Assembly (NCBI RefSeq): GCF_030272615.1
Contig: NC_081411.1
Coordinates: forward strand, 180,378,977-180,442,976
Direction of reading: 5' to 3'
Origin: Cryptomeria japonica
Lineage: Eukaryota > Streptophyta > Pinopsida > Cupressales > Cupressaceae
Length of the DNA: 64,000 nt
Shown here: piece after piece, positions 33,988 through 46,900 of the stretch
Layout: every line of letters begins with the position of its first letter
Position numbering within the stretch: the stretch's first letter is position 1
Program-made: the position numbers and the translations under genes
Notes under the pieces: generated by a model
Seen by the model: the letters and a program-made list of their open reading frames with translations, nothing else
The model's database searches: none
Told to the model about the DNA's origin: nothing

Positions 33988-34860
33988 ATGATGAAGAGGG
34001 AAGGTCCAAAGTTCAATAGAGAAAATTTTAGTATATGGAAATACAAAGTGAAGATATATATCAGAAGCATGGGTGCTCAACACTGGAGCTATGTTGAGAA
34101 TGCCTATGTTGCCCCTACCGGTACTCTCACTGATGACCAATAGAGAGAGATGTAGGAGAATGGGAAAGTCATAGAAGCCCTAATTAGTAGTTTATTTGAC
34201 ATTGAGTTTATTGATGTCCAAGATAAGGTGAATCCAAAAGAGGTATGGGATACTCTTGAAAATATCTATGGCGGTGATGAGCATGTAAAACAAGCTAAGG
34301 AAGAAAGCCTTAGAGGGAAGTTTGAAGACATGCGGATGGTTGAAGGTGAGACCATTCAGTAGCATGGAATAAGAATCAAAACCATTGTTGGAGATATCAA
34401 GAGTGCAGGTGGTAAAATGGAAGATTCTACTATGGTAAGCAAAGTCCTAAGATCCTTATTAGTGGTCTATGCAATAAGGGTTGCTTCTATTCAGGAGTTG
34501 AGATCAATAAACAAGACTAAGGTATCCCTAGACTCCATCATTGCAAAGTTGACAGCCTATGAGCTAAATAGTTTTGATGGCAGTGTTCAAAAGACTGAAT
34601 CAACTTTTAAAGCTTTTGTTGTACCATCCAGAAAAGGAAAAGAAGCTAGCACTAGTGGTGAACCAAGACAGAGCAGAGAAATGGATGATGAGGAGATTTT
34701 GATGGCATTTGAAGCTCTTCTTGCCAGGAAACTTCCTAAAGGAACCGACAAATACAGAGGTAAGCTCCCTTTGAAATGCTTTTCTTGTAACGGGATAGGA
34801 CATATTGTTGTAAACTATCCTAATGGTGACAACAAGGACAAACCATAAAGGTTCAAGAAA
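33988..34860 (+). pseudogene. COP-3 Gag (copia type)
   Basis: MMKREGPKFNRENFSIWKYK, then NPKEVWDTLENIYGGDEH, MVSKVLRSLLVVYAIRV, SLDSIIAKLTAYELNSF, EEILMAFEALLARKLPKG and the knuckle CFSCNGIGHIVVNYP (last Cys lost to Tyr). Four stops (three TAG, one TAA) but no net frameshift; it is in the same frame as the whole pol. Confidence 0.9.
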
Positions 34861-36450
34861 TTCAAAGGAGGAAACTAGAGAAACTGTTTTGTGGCAGTTG
34901 ATGAAGGTGTCATGGATGAGGAATCAGAAGATGAAGAAAATAAAGATATTGCATTTGTTGCTGTCAAGGAATATGTGTCGGACAAGAAGGCTCTTGTCTC
35001 CCACTTTGATAATTCCAATGAGTGGATTATTGACAGTGGTTGTTCTCACCATATGACTGGTGACCAGAGCAAGTTTCTATCCTTGGAAGAGTATGATGGT
35101 GGTGTGGTTCACTTTGGTAATGATGCACCATGTATGGTCAAAGGCAGAGGGTCCATCTCTCTGAATGGAAAGAGTAGTGCTGACAATGTGCATTGGGTTG
35201 ATGGTCTCAGACACAACCTTTTGAGTGTTGCCCAGCTGAATGATAGTGGTCTCACTCTGGAATTCAAGAATAGAGTGTGCAGAATCAAAGGAAAGAATGG
35301 TGAATTGGTGGCCACTGACATGCAGACCAAAGGTAACCTATTTCAGCTGAATGCAAATATAAGTACATGTCTTATGGCTAAATTTGATGATAGCTGGATA
35401 TGGCATAGGAGACTCTACCATGTAAACTTTGATAATATTGTGAAGGCCAGTAATATCAAGGTTAGAGGGTTACTAGTGCTGAGCAAACCAAAAAATACCT
35501 TGTGCAGAGAGTGTCAACTGGGGAAAATGTCTTCCTCAACCTTTAAAGGTAAACCTTTCATTGCTGACAATTTGCTTCATCTTGTGCATATTGATTTGTG
35601 TGGTCCTATGAAAACTAGGAGTGTATAGGGTGATAGGTACTTCATGATTCTCACTGATGATTGCTTAAGAATGATGTGGGTCACATTCTTGAAAGATAAG
35701 TTTGAAGCATTTGTAAAGTTCAAAGCTTTTAGAGCATTAGTGGAGAAGGAAAGTGGTAAAAGGATCAAGTGCCTGAGAACTGATCAAGGAGGGGAATTCA
35801 CTTCTGGTGAATTCAACAAGTATTGTGAAGAACATGGCATCAAGAGGCAATTGTCTGCCCCCTGGACTCCACAATAGAATGGCCTAGCAGAGAGGAATAA
35901 CTAGACTGTGATTGAAGCAACTAGAACTATGTTGATTCAAGGAAAGGTAGCTCACACCTTTTGGAGAGAAGTGGTGAGCACTGCAGTCTACACAATTAAC
36001 TGGGTACTCATCAAGAAAGGTAAGGATAAAACTCCTTATGAGTATTGGACCGGTAAGACACCTGTGGTTAGCTACTTTAGAGTGTTTGGTAGCAAATGTT
36101 ACATCAAAAGGAGAAAACACCAGAGCAAATTTGATGTGAAATGTGATGAGGGAATATTCCTAGGGTATTCCACCAAGAGAAAAGCTCTCAAGTGTTTTAA
36201 TAATAGGACTCAGAGAATTATGGAAAGCATCAATGTAAGAGTTGATGAAACCTTTGAGAAAACAAAGGAAACCGATAGTGAGCAAGCGGTAAATGAATTG
36301 GTTGTAACCTTCTGGGAACCAGTTGTTAGTCAACCGAGTACCAGTAATAGTGCTCCTACACTGGTAGATGTAAATGCTGATACTGATGGAGATGAGGATG
36401 AAGAAGAAAAGCAAGAGGAATCTATCAAGACCATTCCTTGGTATGTCAAG
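34861..36450 (+). pseudogene. COP-3 protease and integrase
   Basis: Protease EWIIDSGCSHHMTGDQSKFL (~35020) with catalytic DSG. Zinc finger WIWHRRLYHVNFDNIVK with LCRECQLGK (35400-35525; one His of HHCC is Tyr-adjacent but HVNF kept). Core: HIDLCGPMK (~35590), LRTDQGGEFTSGEF (~35775), NGLAERNN with catalytic Glu (~35890). C-terminal: FGSKCYIKRRKHQSKFDVK and GIFLGYSTKRKALKCFNNRT. Stops are TAG at positions where relatives have Gln or other sense codons, e.g. in PQ-stop-NGLAER. No indel disturbs the frame. Confidence 0.92.
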
Positions 36451-38118
36451 CTGAATCATGATCCTAAGCAAATCATAGGAGATAAGGATGTAGGAATCCT
36501 TACAAGAAGAAAGGTCAGAGAAAACTCATGTATGATCTCTGAATTTGAGCCTATATCATTCAAAGAGGCACATAAAGATGAAGACTAGATCAAGGCAATG
36601 GAAGAGGAACTTGATCAGATAGAGAAAAATGGTACATGGTCTTTGGTACCCAGACCGGAGCATAAAAATGTCATTGGCACCAAATGGGTTTTTAGAAATA
36701 AGCTGAATGAGGATGGCATAGTGATTAGAAACAAAGCTAGACTGGTGTGCAAAGGATATGCCCAAGAAGAAGGAGAAGACTATGGAGAAACCTTTGCTCC
36801 TATAGCTAGATTTGAATGAGTTCATATGCTTCTTGCATATGCAGCTTTTAAAGGATTCAAAGTATATCAAATGGATGTAAAATCTGCATTCCTGAATGGT
36901 GTACTTGAAGAGGAGGTGTATATAGAGAAACCAGATGGGTTTTCTCTATCTGAAGATAGTGACATGGTGTCTAGGCTACATAAATCCTTATATGGTCTAA
37001 AGCAGGCTCCTAGAGTATGGTATGAATGCCTGCACTCCCATCTTGTGAAGATTGAATTTGAGAGAACAAGCAAAGACAGCAATATCTACTTGAAGTCTAA
37101 AGGAGATTGGATTTTGATCTATGAGGTATTTGTTGATGACATTATCTTTGGTGGAGATGACAAGATGAGTCATGAGTTTGCAGATGAGATGAAGAAAGAG
37201 TTTGAGATGTCACTCATAGGGGAGATTAAGTTCTTCATTGGACTGCAGGTTCAGCAGATGAAAGATGGAATCTTTATCACTTAGTCCAAGTATGTCAAAG
37301 AGGTGTTGAAGACCTTTGGCATGGAAGATAGAAAAATGGTTGGTACACTGATGGTGACTGATTGTATACTATCCAAAGAGGATGACTCAGCATTGGTTGA
37401 TGAGAAGGAATACCGATCAATGATTGGTAAGTTGCATTATGTAGTGCATAGCAGACTAGATATTGCACATGCAGTTGGCATTATTGCAAGGTTCCAAAAA
37501 AGCCCAAGAGAATCTCACTTGGTTGCAGTCAAGCGGATTCTTAGGTATTTGAAGGGAACTATTGATTATGGATTATGGTATCCATATAGCAAGGATTTCA
37601 ACTTGAAAGTATTCACAGATGCTGATTGGGCAAGTAATGTGGATGACCAGAAGAGAAAAACCGGTGGTGTATTCTTTCTCGGTGGTAGATTGGTCTCATG
37701 GATGACTAAGAAGCAGAGTTGTATCTCTTAGTCTACAGTGGAAGCAGAGTATGTTGCAGCTTTCATGAATTGCACTCAGACAATTTGGATGAAGCATGTA
37801 TTGAATGGCTTCAAATTTCCTGTATCTGAACCGGTAAGTATATTTTGTGACAATACTAGTGCAATTTACATATCCAAGAATTCGGTTTTACAGTCTAGAA
37901 CCAAGCACTTTGAGCTTAAGTATCATTTCTTGAGGGAAAAAGTTTAGAACAAAGAGATTGCACTAGAACATGTTTCCAGTAAGGAGCAGTTAGCAGACAT
38001 ATTCACCAAGCCTTTTCCAAAGGCTACATTTATGTAATTAAGAGGTGAGTTAGGGGTGTTGCCCCTTATGCTCCACATGAGTCAAGTATTGCATAGTCAA
38101 ATTTTTTTGGGGGATTGA
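36451..38118 (+). pseudogene. COP-3 reverse transcriptase and RNase H
   Basis: Hinge [107 protein letters not shown] (~37125). Connection KLHYVVHSRLDIAHAVGIIA. RNase H: ADWASNVDDQKRKTGG, AEYVAAFMNCTQTIWMKH, FCDNTSAIYISKNSV, ADIFTKPFPKATF. Six stops before the natural TGA at 38116 (four TAG, one TGA, one TAA). Together with Gag the frame spans 1,376 codons without a net frameshift. Confidence 0.92.
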
Positions 38119-38139
38119 TGTGTTGAAGGATGCTATTCC

Positions 38140-38306
38140 TCAGGGGGAGCAACATAATGGAACAGGGAAGCTTGTGCCTCCACTTTGGCATTGTTGTCAA
38201 AGGGGGAGAAGAAGAGAAGTGGAGAAGATATCTGCAGAAATTGGGGGAGAAGATGTGAAGCGGAGAGATATCTTTGTATATTGCCATCAATGCCAAAGGG
38301 GGAGAT
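38140..38306 (+). other. COP-3 array of four polypurine tracts
   Basis: CAGGGGGAG (~38142), GTCAAAGGGGGAG (~38196), TTGGGGGAG (~38243) and CCAAAGGGGGAGATTG directly before the LTR. Confidence 0.85.
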
Positions 38307-39795
38307 TGTTGGCATTATGTGAATTGGTATGAGGACATGATGACATTGTATGTTGTCAATGATGTCAATATGCTGAAGAGGAGAGAACTGGTATATTTGA
38401 GAACTAGTATAACACTGTGAACTGACATTTGTGCCAAAGTGAAGCGGTGTGTTTGTTTAAGGTGAACCGACATGTGGTTATGGGAGTCGGCACATGGAAG
38501 CTTTGTATGACTACTCATTGGTAGTCTCAACTTCAGGGTTTCTGGTTGAAGTGCCTCAAGCCTATGTGACTCAATCGGTGACTTTGTGTGATGAGTTAGC
38601 ATTGTAATGAAGAATAGATCATGTTGCCATGTCAGCCTTGTGCACGTGAAGGATCTTGCTTGAAGGAGATTGTCCCTATCTACCTCGGGAATGTGCAAAG
38701 TCTGTAAACAGTGATAACATGTGATGGGTTATCAACCACCATGAAATCAGTGGAAAATGAACAATAAAGAACGTCTTGAGATTGGTTCAAGACTATTGCA
38801 TTTAATGCAATGTGATCAACAGTCAGGATTGAACCGTTTGAATTGCTTAACCTAACAGGTTTAGGGTTTAGGGTTTAAGCTATCGACCTATCTGTTTCCT
38901 ATAAGGTCAATGTTGTGTTTCTTTTAGAGGTTATTGACAAAAGTTGTGTGTGTTTATCCAAAAGAAGAGATACGTGATTCTTGCCAGACCAGAAGAGAGA
39001 AGTGATACCTACAGAGTGTAAGTGTAGAAGGTGAAGAGGAGCTAAAGCAGATCTACATTGGCATTGAGTGCTGCTACCAGATCATTGTAATACCTGTTGA
39101 TCTCTAACCACTTCAACAATTGAGAAATCCCTTAACAGGGTAGCTTTAATCGGCTTACTGTAAATCCTTTAACAGGGTGACTCAAAACCATTGAGTTCTT
39201 GAAATCCTCTAACAAGGTAACCTTTAACAGGGTTTAACCCTTAACTGGGTATTCTAGCCATCCCTTAACTGAGTGATCCCTAACAGGATCGGTTCCTAAC
39301 AGAATCTTTTGTATTAGTATTTAACCGGACAAGGCTCCTAACAGAGTGAACTTCTAAAGAGTTCAAAAACAAGCTTGTGGGTATTCATCCCCACCATGGT
39401 TTTTCCTAGTTGGGTTTCCACGTGAAAAAGATGTGTGTCATATGTGATGTCTTTTTCATGTGATGCTATGTTGTTTTCTATCAAGCAGTGAATCATGTTG
39501 ATCTAGTTGTTTATATAGATATATATCTTTGATGGTAGATCACCTATTCATGCACTAGGGTGAAATGGAAATGAGGTATTAGATCATATGAGAAGATAAG
39601 TGTCAACCGGCTTATGCTTGTCTTAGTTACTCTAAGTTTTGCCGATTGTACTTTATTTAAGATTGGTGTTACTGTTTGTCTGTCTAAGCACAATGTCTAT
39701 TGACAAACCAGTTTAGGATTGTGTTTTTGTCTGCACTGATTCACCCCCCCCTCTTAGTACCGGTTTGGTACTATCCATTCATCATTGAGTTATCA
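38307..39795 (+). repeat. COP-3 3' LTR (1489 bp)
   Basis: TGTTGGCATTATGTGAATTG to TTATCA. Followed by ATTTA (39796-39800), identical to the five bases before the 5' LTR: a perfect target-site duplication. The telomere-like tract is conserved (38858-38878). The TATA candidate of the 5' LTR is changed here (TCTGTAAACA near 38701). Confidence 0.95.
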
Positions 39796-39800
39796 ATTTA

Positions 39801-41530
39801 TGATGGTTTCTTTATACAGTCCTCTACTTCTCTTGCAAGTGAGATAGAAAAGGATGATGTCCTTAAATCACTTTTAAAAAAAGATAGCGCAAACAAAGAA
39901 ATACGACATTGTGAGATTTCCCCGGCACAATATGGTCCAGGATATAACATGCTTGAACACATGGGATATTCCGGTGCTAGTCCTCTAGGCAAGCGTCAAC
40001 AAGGTATTGTTGAACCCATTCAGTTAAAAACTAAGTCTGCCAATGATAAAGTTGGACTGAGATATGATCCAAGAAAGCAATCAGATTAGAAGCACATGTC
40101 CCACCATCAACGTAAGTGGAAGAAAAATGTACTACCTTTAACAACACAAGAAATTAATACTCACCAAACTCAGGAAGAGTGTGACTATGAACAAAAAGAA
40201 TTGTCCACCCAGAGAGAGGAAATAGATGGTAATCAAGTTCTAGTTATATCAGCTATAATACCATAGGAAGTAGAAGTCCTAGAGGATATGAGAGACGAAG
40301 TATACATGATCAGAGATTTGTTTGCACCACTAAAAGTTCCAGTCACATATACAGGCAAACAACAAGTAGATGATTCAAAAACTGATTCAAATGAGTATGA
40401 ATGGGGTCCAGACCACATCTCAGATACATCTACTATAGAAACCCTTGAAGAATCTAGTGATATCACAGATGATGCACAAGAGCTGATACGCCTAAGAATG
40501 CAAAAGGAAATAGAAGAAATCATACTAAAAAGACAAGAAGACTATGAACAACAGCTGGAGAAAGATCGGACACAAGCAATTCCTTCACCTACCAACCTTC
40601 GTAATGAGATAAGACAAATCAAGTACAAAACTACAAAAGAAGAACTAGAAGCTATAGAAACAGAACCAGTCATTAGTCCAGAAGAAGCTGAATGGAACAG
40701 ACAACAAGGATTAATAGAACCATCAAAGTTATGCCCACAAGTGTGTCAAATACAAGTAATCAATGAACCAAATCATGAAGGAACTTGCATAATCAAAGAT
40801 GTGGGTGTTGATACTATTTATACCTTTACTAAGCCACTTGAAGATGAGTCAGCAACTTCATCTTATGACTCTGATGACTCAGATAGGGGCTCTATTTATA
40901 ACAACAACTATTCAACAACGCATTATGACTACTTTGTCATGAATGATGAGATACTGTCTGCTGATCCTGTTACTGTTACACCACGGTATGTAGTCTAGTC
41001 TGAAGTAGGTGATGATGCTATAAGTAGGTCGATTGGGTTAGGTCCAATAAATACTAACATGAATTTTGATAATCATGTCATAACTCTTCTTGGTCTCAGG
41101 ACACATGCCTAAAGTAGTCTTCTGGAACTCGACTGGTCAGTCCGAAGCCATGATGATAGTACCATGAACTTCCTTGAGCCTGTTCCAATCTTATCCTTAA
41201 TACATCCTAAACTAATTGATTGTACCCTTTATAACCAACCCTTGAATGTGCCCACTTTTGCCAATGACTATACGTTAGCCTATTATCTCAATGCAGTTGA
41301 ACCCATGAACTCTTCCACCAACGAACATAATGAAAATATGACTGAAGCAGATATCAAGTATCTTAGTTGCAAAAACAAGAAAAATAAAAATAAAAGATCT
41401 GATGGTGAAAACCACATTGTGGCGGTGTCAGAATCTAAAAAAGAGAAAATAAACGATGTACCTAAAGGTGAAAACCTCTTTGAGGTGCCTGAAGGTGAGA
41501 TACTTGATATACTGCCAAGTCACTTCTAGA
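39801..41530 (+). pseudogene. GYP-1 G-patch domain and PR-RT linker (right of COP-3)
   Basis: With COP-3 and one ATTTA removed, the frame continues directly as YDGFFIQSSTSLASEIEKDD. A G-patch-like domain follows: YGPGYNMLEHMGYSGASPLG then KRQQGIVEPI (~39928-40025). G-patch motifs bind nucleic acid and occur near the protease of some plant gypsy elements and of some retroviruses. A long acidic linker (40090-41529) with four stops leads to RT. It ends at DILPSHF-TAG; two small indels lie between here and RT. Confidence 0.8.
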
Positions 41531-42985
41531 GAGATCTTCCATATTGATCAAGCCAACTCAGCTAGTGAACATTGGGAGTCAAGAGACACCACACATCATT
41601 CATTTAGCTCAATCACTATTAGCAGAAGCGTTAACAGATTTCAACAATTTTTTTTAGAAAAGAAGATTAACTTTGCATGGACATATTCAGATATTCTAGG
41701 ACTAGATCCTGATCTCATCATGCATCACCTCTCTATTACACCAGGAGTTAAACCAGTCAAGAAAAAACTCCGTAAGATGCATCCCCATGTGGCACTGCTA
41801 GTCAAGACTGAAATAGAGAAGTTGCTAAAAGTTGGATTTATCAGACCTATACACTACGCAGAATGGATATCCAATATAGTACCTATATCAAAAGAGGACA
41901 AATCTATTAGAGTTTGCATAGACTTCAGGGATCTCAACAAGGCATGTCCGAAAGATGATTTTCCATTGCCTAACATTGACATGATAGTAGATATGACTGC
42001 TGGATATGAGATGTATTCATTAATGGATGGATTCTCTAGTTACAATCAGATCAAGATAGCACTTGAAGATCAAGAAAAGATAGCTTTCACGTGTGCATGG
42101 GGAACCTTCTACTAGAATGTTATGTCATTTGGGCTAAAGAACGCGGGAACAACTTACCAAAGAGAAGTAACCACTATCTTCCATGATATGATGCATAAAA
42201 ACATGGAAGATTATGTTGATGACACCCTAGTAAAGACTATGAAAAGATCTACACCTATTCAAGAGCTAGGCCTCATACTAGATAGAATGGAAAGATTCAA
42301 GCTCTGATTAAATCCTAAAAAGTGCGCATTTGGAGTAACATTAGGAAAATTGCTTGGTTACATAATTTCAAAAAAAGGAATTGAGGTTGACCCTGAAAAG
42401 GTCCAAGCTATAATGGAAATGCCTCCACCCAAGAATATTAGTCAGATGAGAAGTTTACAAGGCCGCCTTCAGTCAATAAGGCATTTTATATCTCAGCTAG
42501 CAAACAAAGCTCAACCCTTCATGAAGGTATTAAGGAAAGGGATTCAATACAACTGGGATAAAGATTGTGAATGACATTTACAACAAATCAAAGAATATCT
42601 TTCTAATCCACCCATATTAATGCCACTGATTCAAGGTAAGCCACTGATCCTGTAAATGTCAGCTACAAATACTTCATTGGGGGCACTTCTGGCCCAACAG
42701 GATGACAATAAAAAGGAACGAGCTATCTGTTACATCAGCATAACATTGGTGTTGTATGAAATGAACTACACTATAATAGAAAAAGAATGCTTGTCATTGG
42801 TCTTTGCATCACAAAAATTAAGGCACTATATGTTAGCACACTCCATTAAGCTGGTAGCCAAGATTGATCTGCTCAAATATATTCTCAGTAAAGCAATGCT
42901 TATAGGGAGACTGGCCAAATGGGTCATGGTCCTTACAGAATTTGATATTGAATATGTGGAACATAAATCCATCAAAGGATAGGTT
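41531..42985 (+). pseudogene. GYP-1 reverse transcriptase and first RNase H
   Basis: RT begins after a frame change at a run of eight T (~41650): KKINFAWTYSDILGLDPDLI, KKKLRKMHPHVALLVKTEIE, GFIRPIHYAEWISNIVPISK, RVCIDFRDLNKACPKDDFPL, MDGFSSYNQIKIA, and the YVDD box at 42212-42223. Then LLGYIISKKGIEVDPEKV and the thumb/connection. RNase H: MSATNTSLGALLAQQDDN, EKECLSLVFASQKLRHYM, AKWVMVLTEFDIEYVEHKS. Scattered stops only; one frame from 41650 on. Confidence 0.9.
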
Positions 42986-43039
42986 ATTGTAGACCAACTT
43001 GTTGAGACTCCACTTGAAGAGAGTCAACCTCTGAATATA

Positions 43040-43465
43040 GAATTCCCAGATGAATCAATCATGCAGCTTATTGAACAATCATGGAAGATGTTCTTTGATG
43101 GGTCTTTCACTCAACATGGTTCTAGTGCTTGGATACTTTTTATTACTCCCCAAAAATACTCAATTCCAAAAGCTTACAAGATTCTCTTCCCTTGCATGAA
43201 CAACATTGCAGAATATGAAGCTTTGGTAAACGGGATCAAGCTAGCCATCGAATGGAAGATTGTTGAATTACACATCTATGGAGATTCACAACTCATCATC
43301 AACCAAATCAATGACCTATATCAGAAAAGAGATGAGAAACTGATGCCTTATAAGAGAATGGTGGATGATCTCAAGAAATACTTTACCTTCGTATCATTTC
43401 AGCAGATCCCTAGAACAACAAATAGAGCAGCAGATGCAATGGCCACTTTGGCATCTATACCATAG
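43040..43465 (+). pseudogene. GYP-1 second (additional) RNase H
   Basis: WKMFFDGSFTQHGSSAWILF, NIAEYEALVNGIKLAIEWKI, LHIYGDSQLIINQINDLYQ and RTTNRAADAMATLASIP give Asp, Glu, Asp and a final Asp in the order of an RNase H active site. A second RNase H after the first defines the Tat branch of plant gypsy elements. Confidence 0.88.
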
Positions 43466-43963
43466 CTATAAGAGTCTAATTTTTGCTTTGAATTCTTGGT
43501 GGAAGAGTTACATTACCCTGCCCATGATTCTCCTAAGTCCCATATAGTTTGTTCTATTATTGGACATGACTCATCTCGTTATAGTCACATTTACTCTTAC
43601 CCGCGTGACCAAGTTGTCCTTGCTAATATTTCTCGAAATGAAAAAAGGCACCTAATCCGAAATACGTCACGGTATGTCATCATTGCTAACGACCTATTCA
43701 AGTGAGGTTTAGATAATACTTTTCTTAGATGTCTAGAAACTGAGAAGTCCCAACGCGCATTATCTGAGGTTCATGAAGGTGTTTGTAGATACCATTCGAA
43801 CGATCTAACTTTAGCATGAAAACTACTAAGGGTTGGCTACTACTAGCCAGACATAGAGAAAGAAGCTACAAAATTTGCTAGAACCTATGAAAAGTGTCAA
43901 CTACATGGGCACCTTATCCATGCTCCTGCAAGAGATCTCCTACCCTTTGTGCAACACTAGCCC
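43466..43963 (+). pseudogene. GYP-1 integrase, zinc-finger part
   Basis: After a linker, SEVHEGVCRYHSNDLTLA with stops at Trp-type positions, GYY-stop-PDIEKEATKFARTYEKCQ and LHGHLIHAPARDLLPF form the integrase HHCC region (~43765-43950), with one Cys changed to Tyr. The sequence breaks at 43963. Confidence 0.82.
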
Positions 43964-46900
43964 TGTAATGCCTGCCAAAATACCCTAGAGAAATATAGCT
44001 AAAAACATGCTAATTTAATTTAATTTTTTTTAAACAATACAACACATAAAATCACTTAAGAAATGCAGCAAGAACACAACAACATTTAAGTGTTATGAAC
44101 ATAGAATAATTCACTCAATCTATTCAAACAATTACGCAAGCGGAATACAATAAATCATTACTACTGCCTCCCTAGGGTGTCTCAACAACATTAATTAATC
44201 TACCTACATAAGAAATAAGCATTTACTTTCTTCCAGTTCAATACCTCATAATATTAATCATTATACACGCATAGGTGCAACATAGCAATACCTAACACTC
44301 ATGATATGCAACCTTCTTAATCTTTCATTTAATATGAGATTCTATCTTTCAATGCACCACTATTTCCTTTTTCACTTAAATTCATTTTATACACCAAGTC
44401 CAAATGTTCCTATTATCATTAACCAACCTCTAACTATAATCATCACCATACACATACCAAGATTAATCCCTTACATTGCATTAACATGATTTCCATTTAC
44501 AATTAACTTCTACATAGTCATTTATAATTCTATGCTCCTAGCATACTTATTACTTCATCATGATTCCAAAAGTACATAATGCAATACTCACAAAGTCTCC
44601 TTAAAAATTTAACCCATAGCTCGTTTAACAATCATAAAATCTCTTGCACTATATCAATTAACCAACAATCATCGCATTACAAATCAGGTAACTACATGAA
44701 TTCATCTCAAAACAAACTATGATACAATATCCTAATTCCATAACCACTAATAGCATCCACCAAATGGAGATATAACCTTAAACCATAACACATGATACAT
44801 TATAATCTGTTCCTAAAGACAAACATTCATTTTACCATCTACCCATACACTTACTAGTATTTCTATTTATAAGATTAACAATTCATTCACTAAGGACATC
44901 CATACAATATTTTCATAAGGAACATTCAATTGCATCCCAAACATTATAAGATTTTGAATCCTACCATTAGATCACCAACTACGAAGTATGATACTATAAT
45001 TTCAAATTCTTCAATCACAACTCATAAACATTTCCTAAGATATCTTCCAACATTACTCAAACTCACACATCCTATCAAGACATAGCATTTCTTCTACTTA
45101 AATCATTAGTTAAAGACATCATTTCAAATCTAATACCATTATCATAACATTTACCCGATTTACTTTTAACATGGCTCATCAAGAATATAAAATACATCAT
45201 TTCATTTTAAACAACAATACTTATCCACATCTCATGCATCCATTTCATTTAATATAAATATGTTACAATACAGCTCAAGGTTCATCATTACAATCACATA
45301 CCATAACCAAAAGCTATCACTATAACTAGAACAACATAATCATTTCTCATAAGCATGATTTCTTTTACAACCATTACATAAGAATTTCATTACATAAATC
45401 ACACCATCATTTACATTCTTGCTGCAATTATTATCCATGAACTATCTAAAGAAGCATCCTCATCCACGCAAGAAGAATCCAAAGACAAGAACATCCCAAT
45501 GGTTTAAAAGCACCAACCACCCGACCATTTGGAACCAAAGGAACCACCCCCCATGCTAGGAGATGACACAAGGTCCCAACACACACTCTACATCTAGGTT
45601 GACACTCAAAACCAAAGAGACTAACCAACAAGGACTCTCAAGCAAGAACTCACACATAGCCACAAGAAGAAACTCCCAGAGGCGTAAAACTCATCAGGAC
45701 ATAAATGCATCCAATAAGTATAATCATAAATCATAAAGGGGGAACACATGTAGGAGTGGAGTGTCATCACATGCCATCCTCATAACATAATAACACAAGG
45801 CACTATCCTGATGGACATGTGGAGCCATCTCAACCTATGAGAGACCAAGAGAGATTAGCTTACCATCTTCACGGCCTTCTCATGCTTATCCTAAAACATC
45901 CTTCCTAGGACTAAGCCATGAAGCTCAAAACTATTCATTATCTTGTTTAAATGAGTTATAATTTTCCCATCCCAATTAATTCATTATCAATGTTATCACT
46001 TGCTTACAAATCATGGAAAACTCCAATGTGCCATGGTGGTCTAGACTTCATGCATCCTTACAAGGAACCTTATGCCAGTCTATCTCTCATGACTCTGGTC
46101 ATCATGAGGAAGCCCACTCCTCCTAACATGGCCCAACAATAAATCATAAGAGGCTCTAAAACAAAATACCAATCTGCAACATAACACTCATATGCATCCA
46201 ATGGCTTACTCCCCAAAACAAGGATATTCAAGTAGCCAAAATCACAATGAACCTCTTAGCAATGCCACATCAAAAAACTATAATTAACAATCAATGAAAA
46301 GCATCATAAATATCATAAAAGCCTTTTAATTCAAATCTGATTTAAATCTAAGACAAAACTGAAAACAAAATAGCAACCAAACTCATATTCATAAAGCCTT
46401 ATGACAAGGAAACTTGACATGGTCAAAACTACAACAACATAAAAAAAAAATGAGCCTCTTGGCCAACAATAAACATAGGTATATCAATCCATAAAATTTT
46501 TTGTCATTAATGAAAGTAAAACCATAGCAAGGCCAACTCACATGCTACCCCCAAACAACAACACTTCCAAGTCACCAACCATAGCACATCAATATGGATG
46601 AAAGCACAATTCTTTCCCCAATAACATAGGAAGGTAAATATGTTTGAAACAAACAAAATACATCAAATAAAATCAGATATAAAACTAAAAAAAACTCACC
46701 AATACCCTCAACAATGCCTCTGGTACAAGAATTAATCTGGAAAGTTCCACACAAGCAAGCAACTAGCAAATTAACCTACAGGAAAAACTGGAAAATGCAA
46801 AAATTGGAAGAAAATTTGATGTAGAATCCAAAAAAACAATCCAAGCCTTTAAATCAATTTGAATCCAACCACCATCAATCTCCAAATCAATCTCAGAAAT

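Noticed and set aside
41450-41660. Programmed frameshift between GYP-1 protease/linker and RT
   Set aside because: Three frames are used in 130 bases (VNIGSQETPHIIHLAQSL in a third frame) and one shift is at a run of eight T. Two ordinary indels explain it better.
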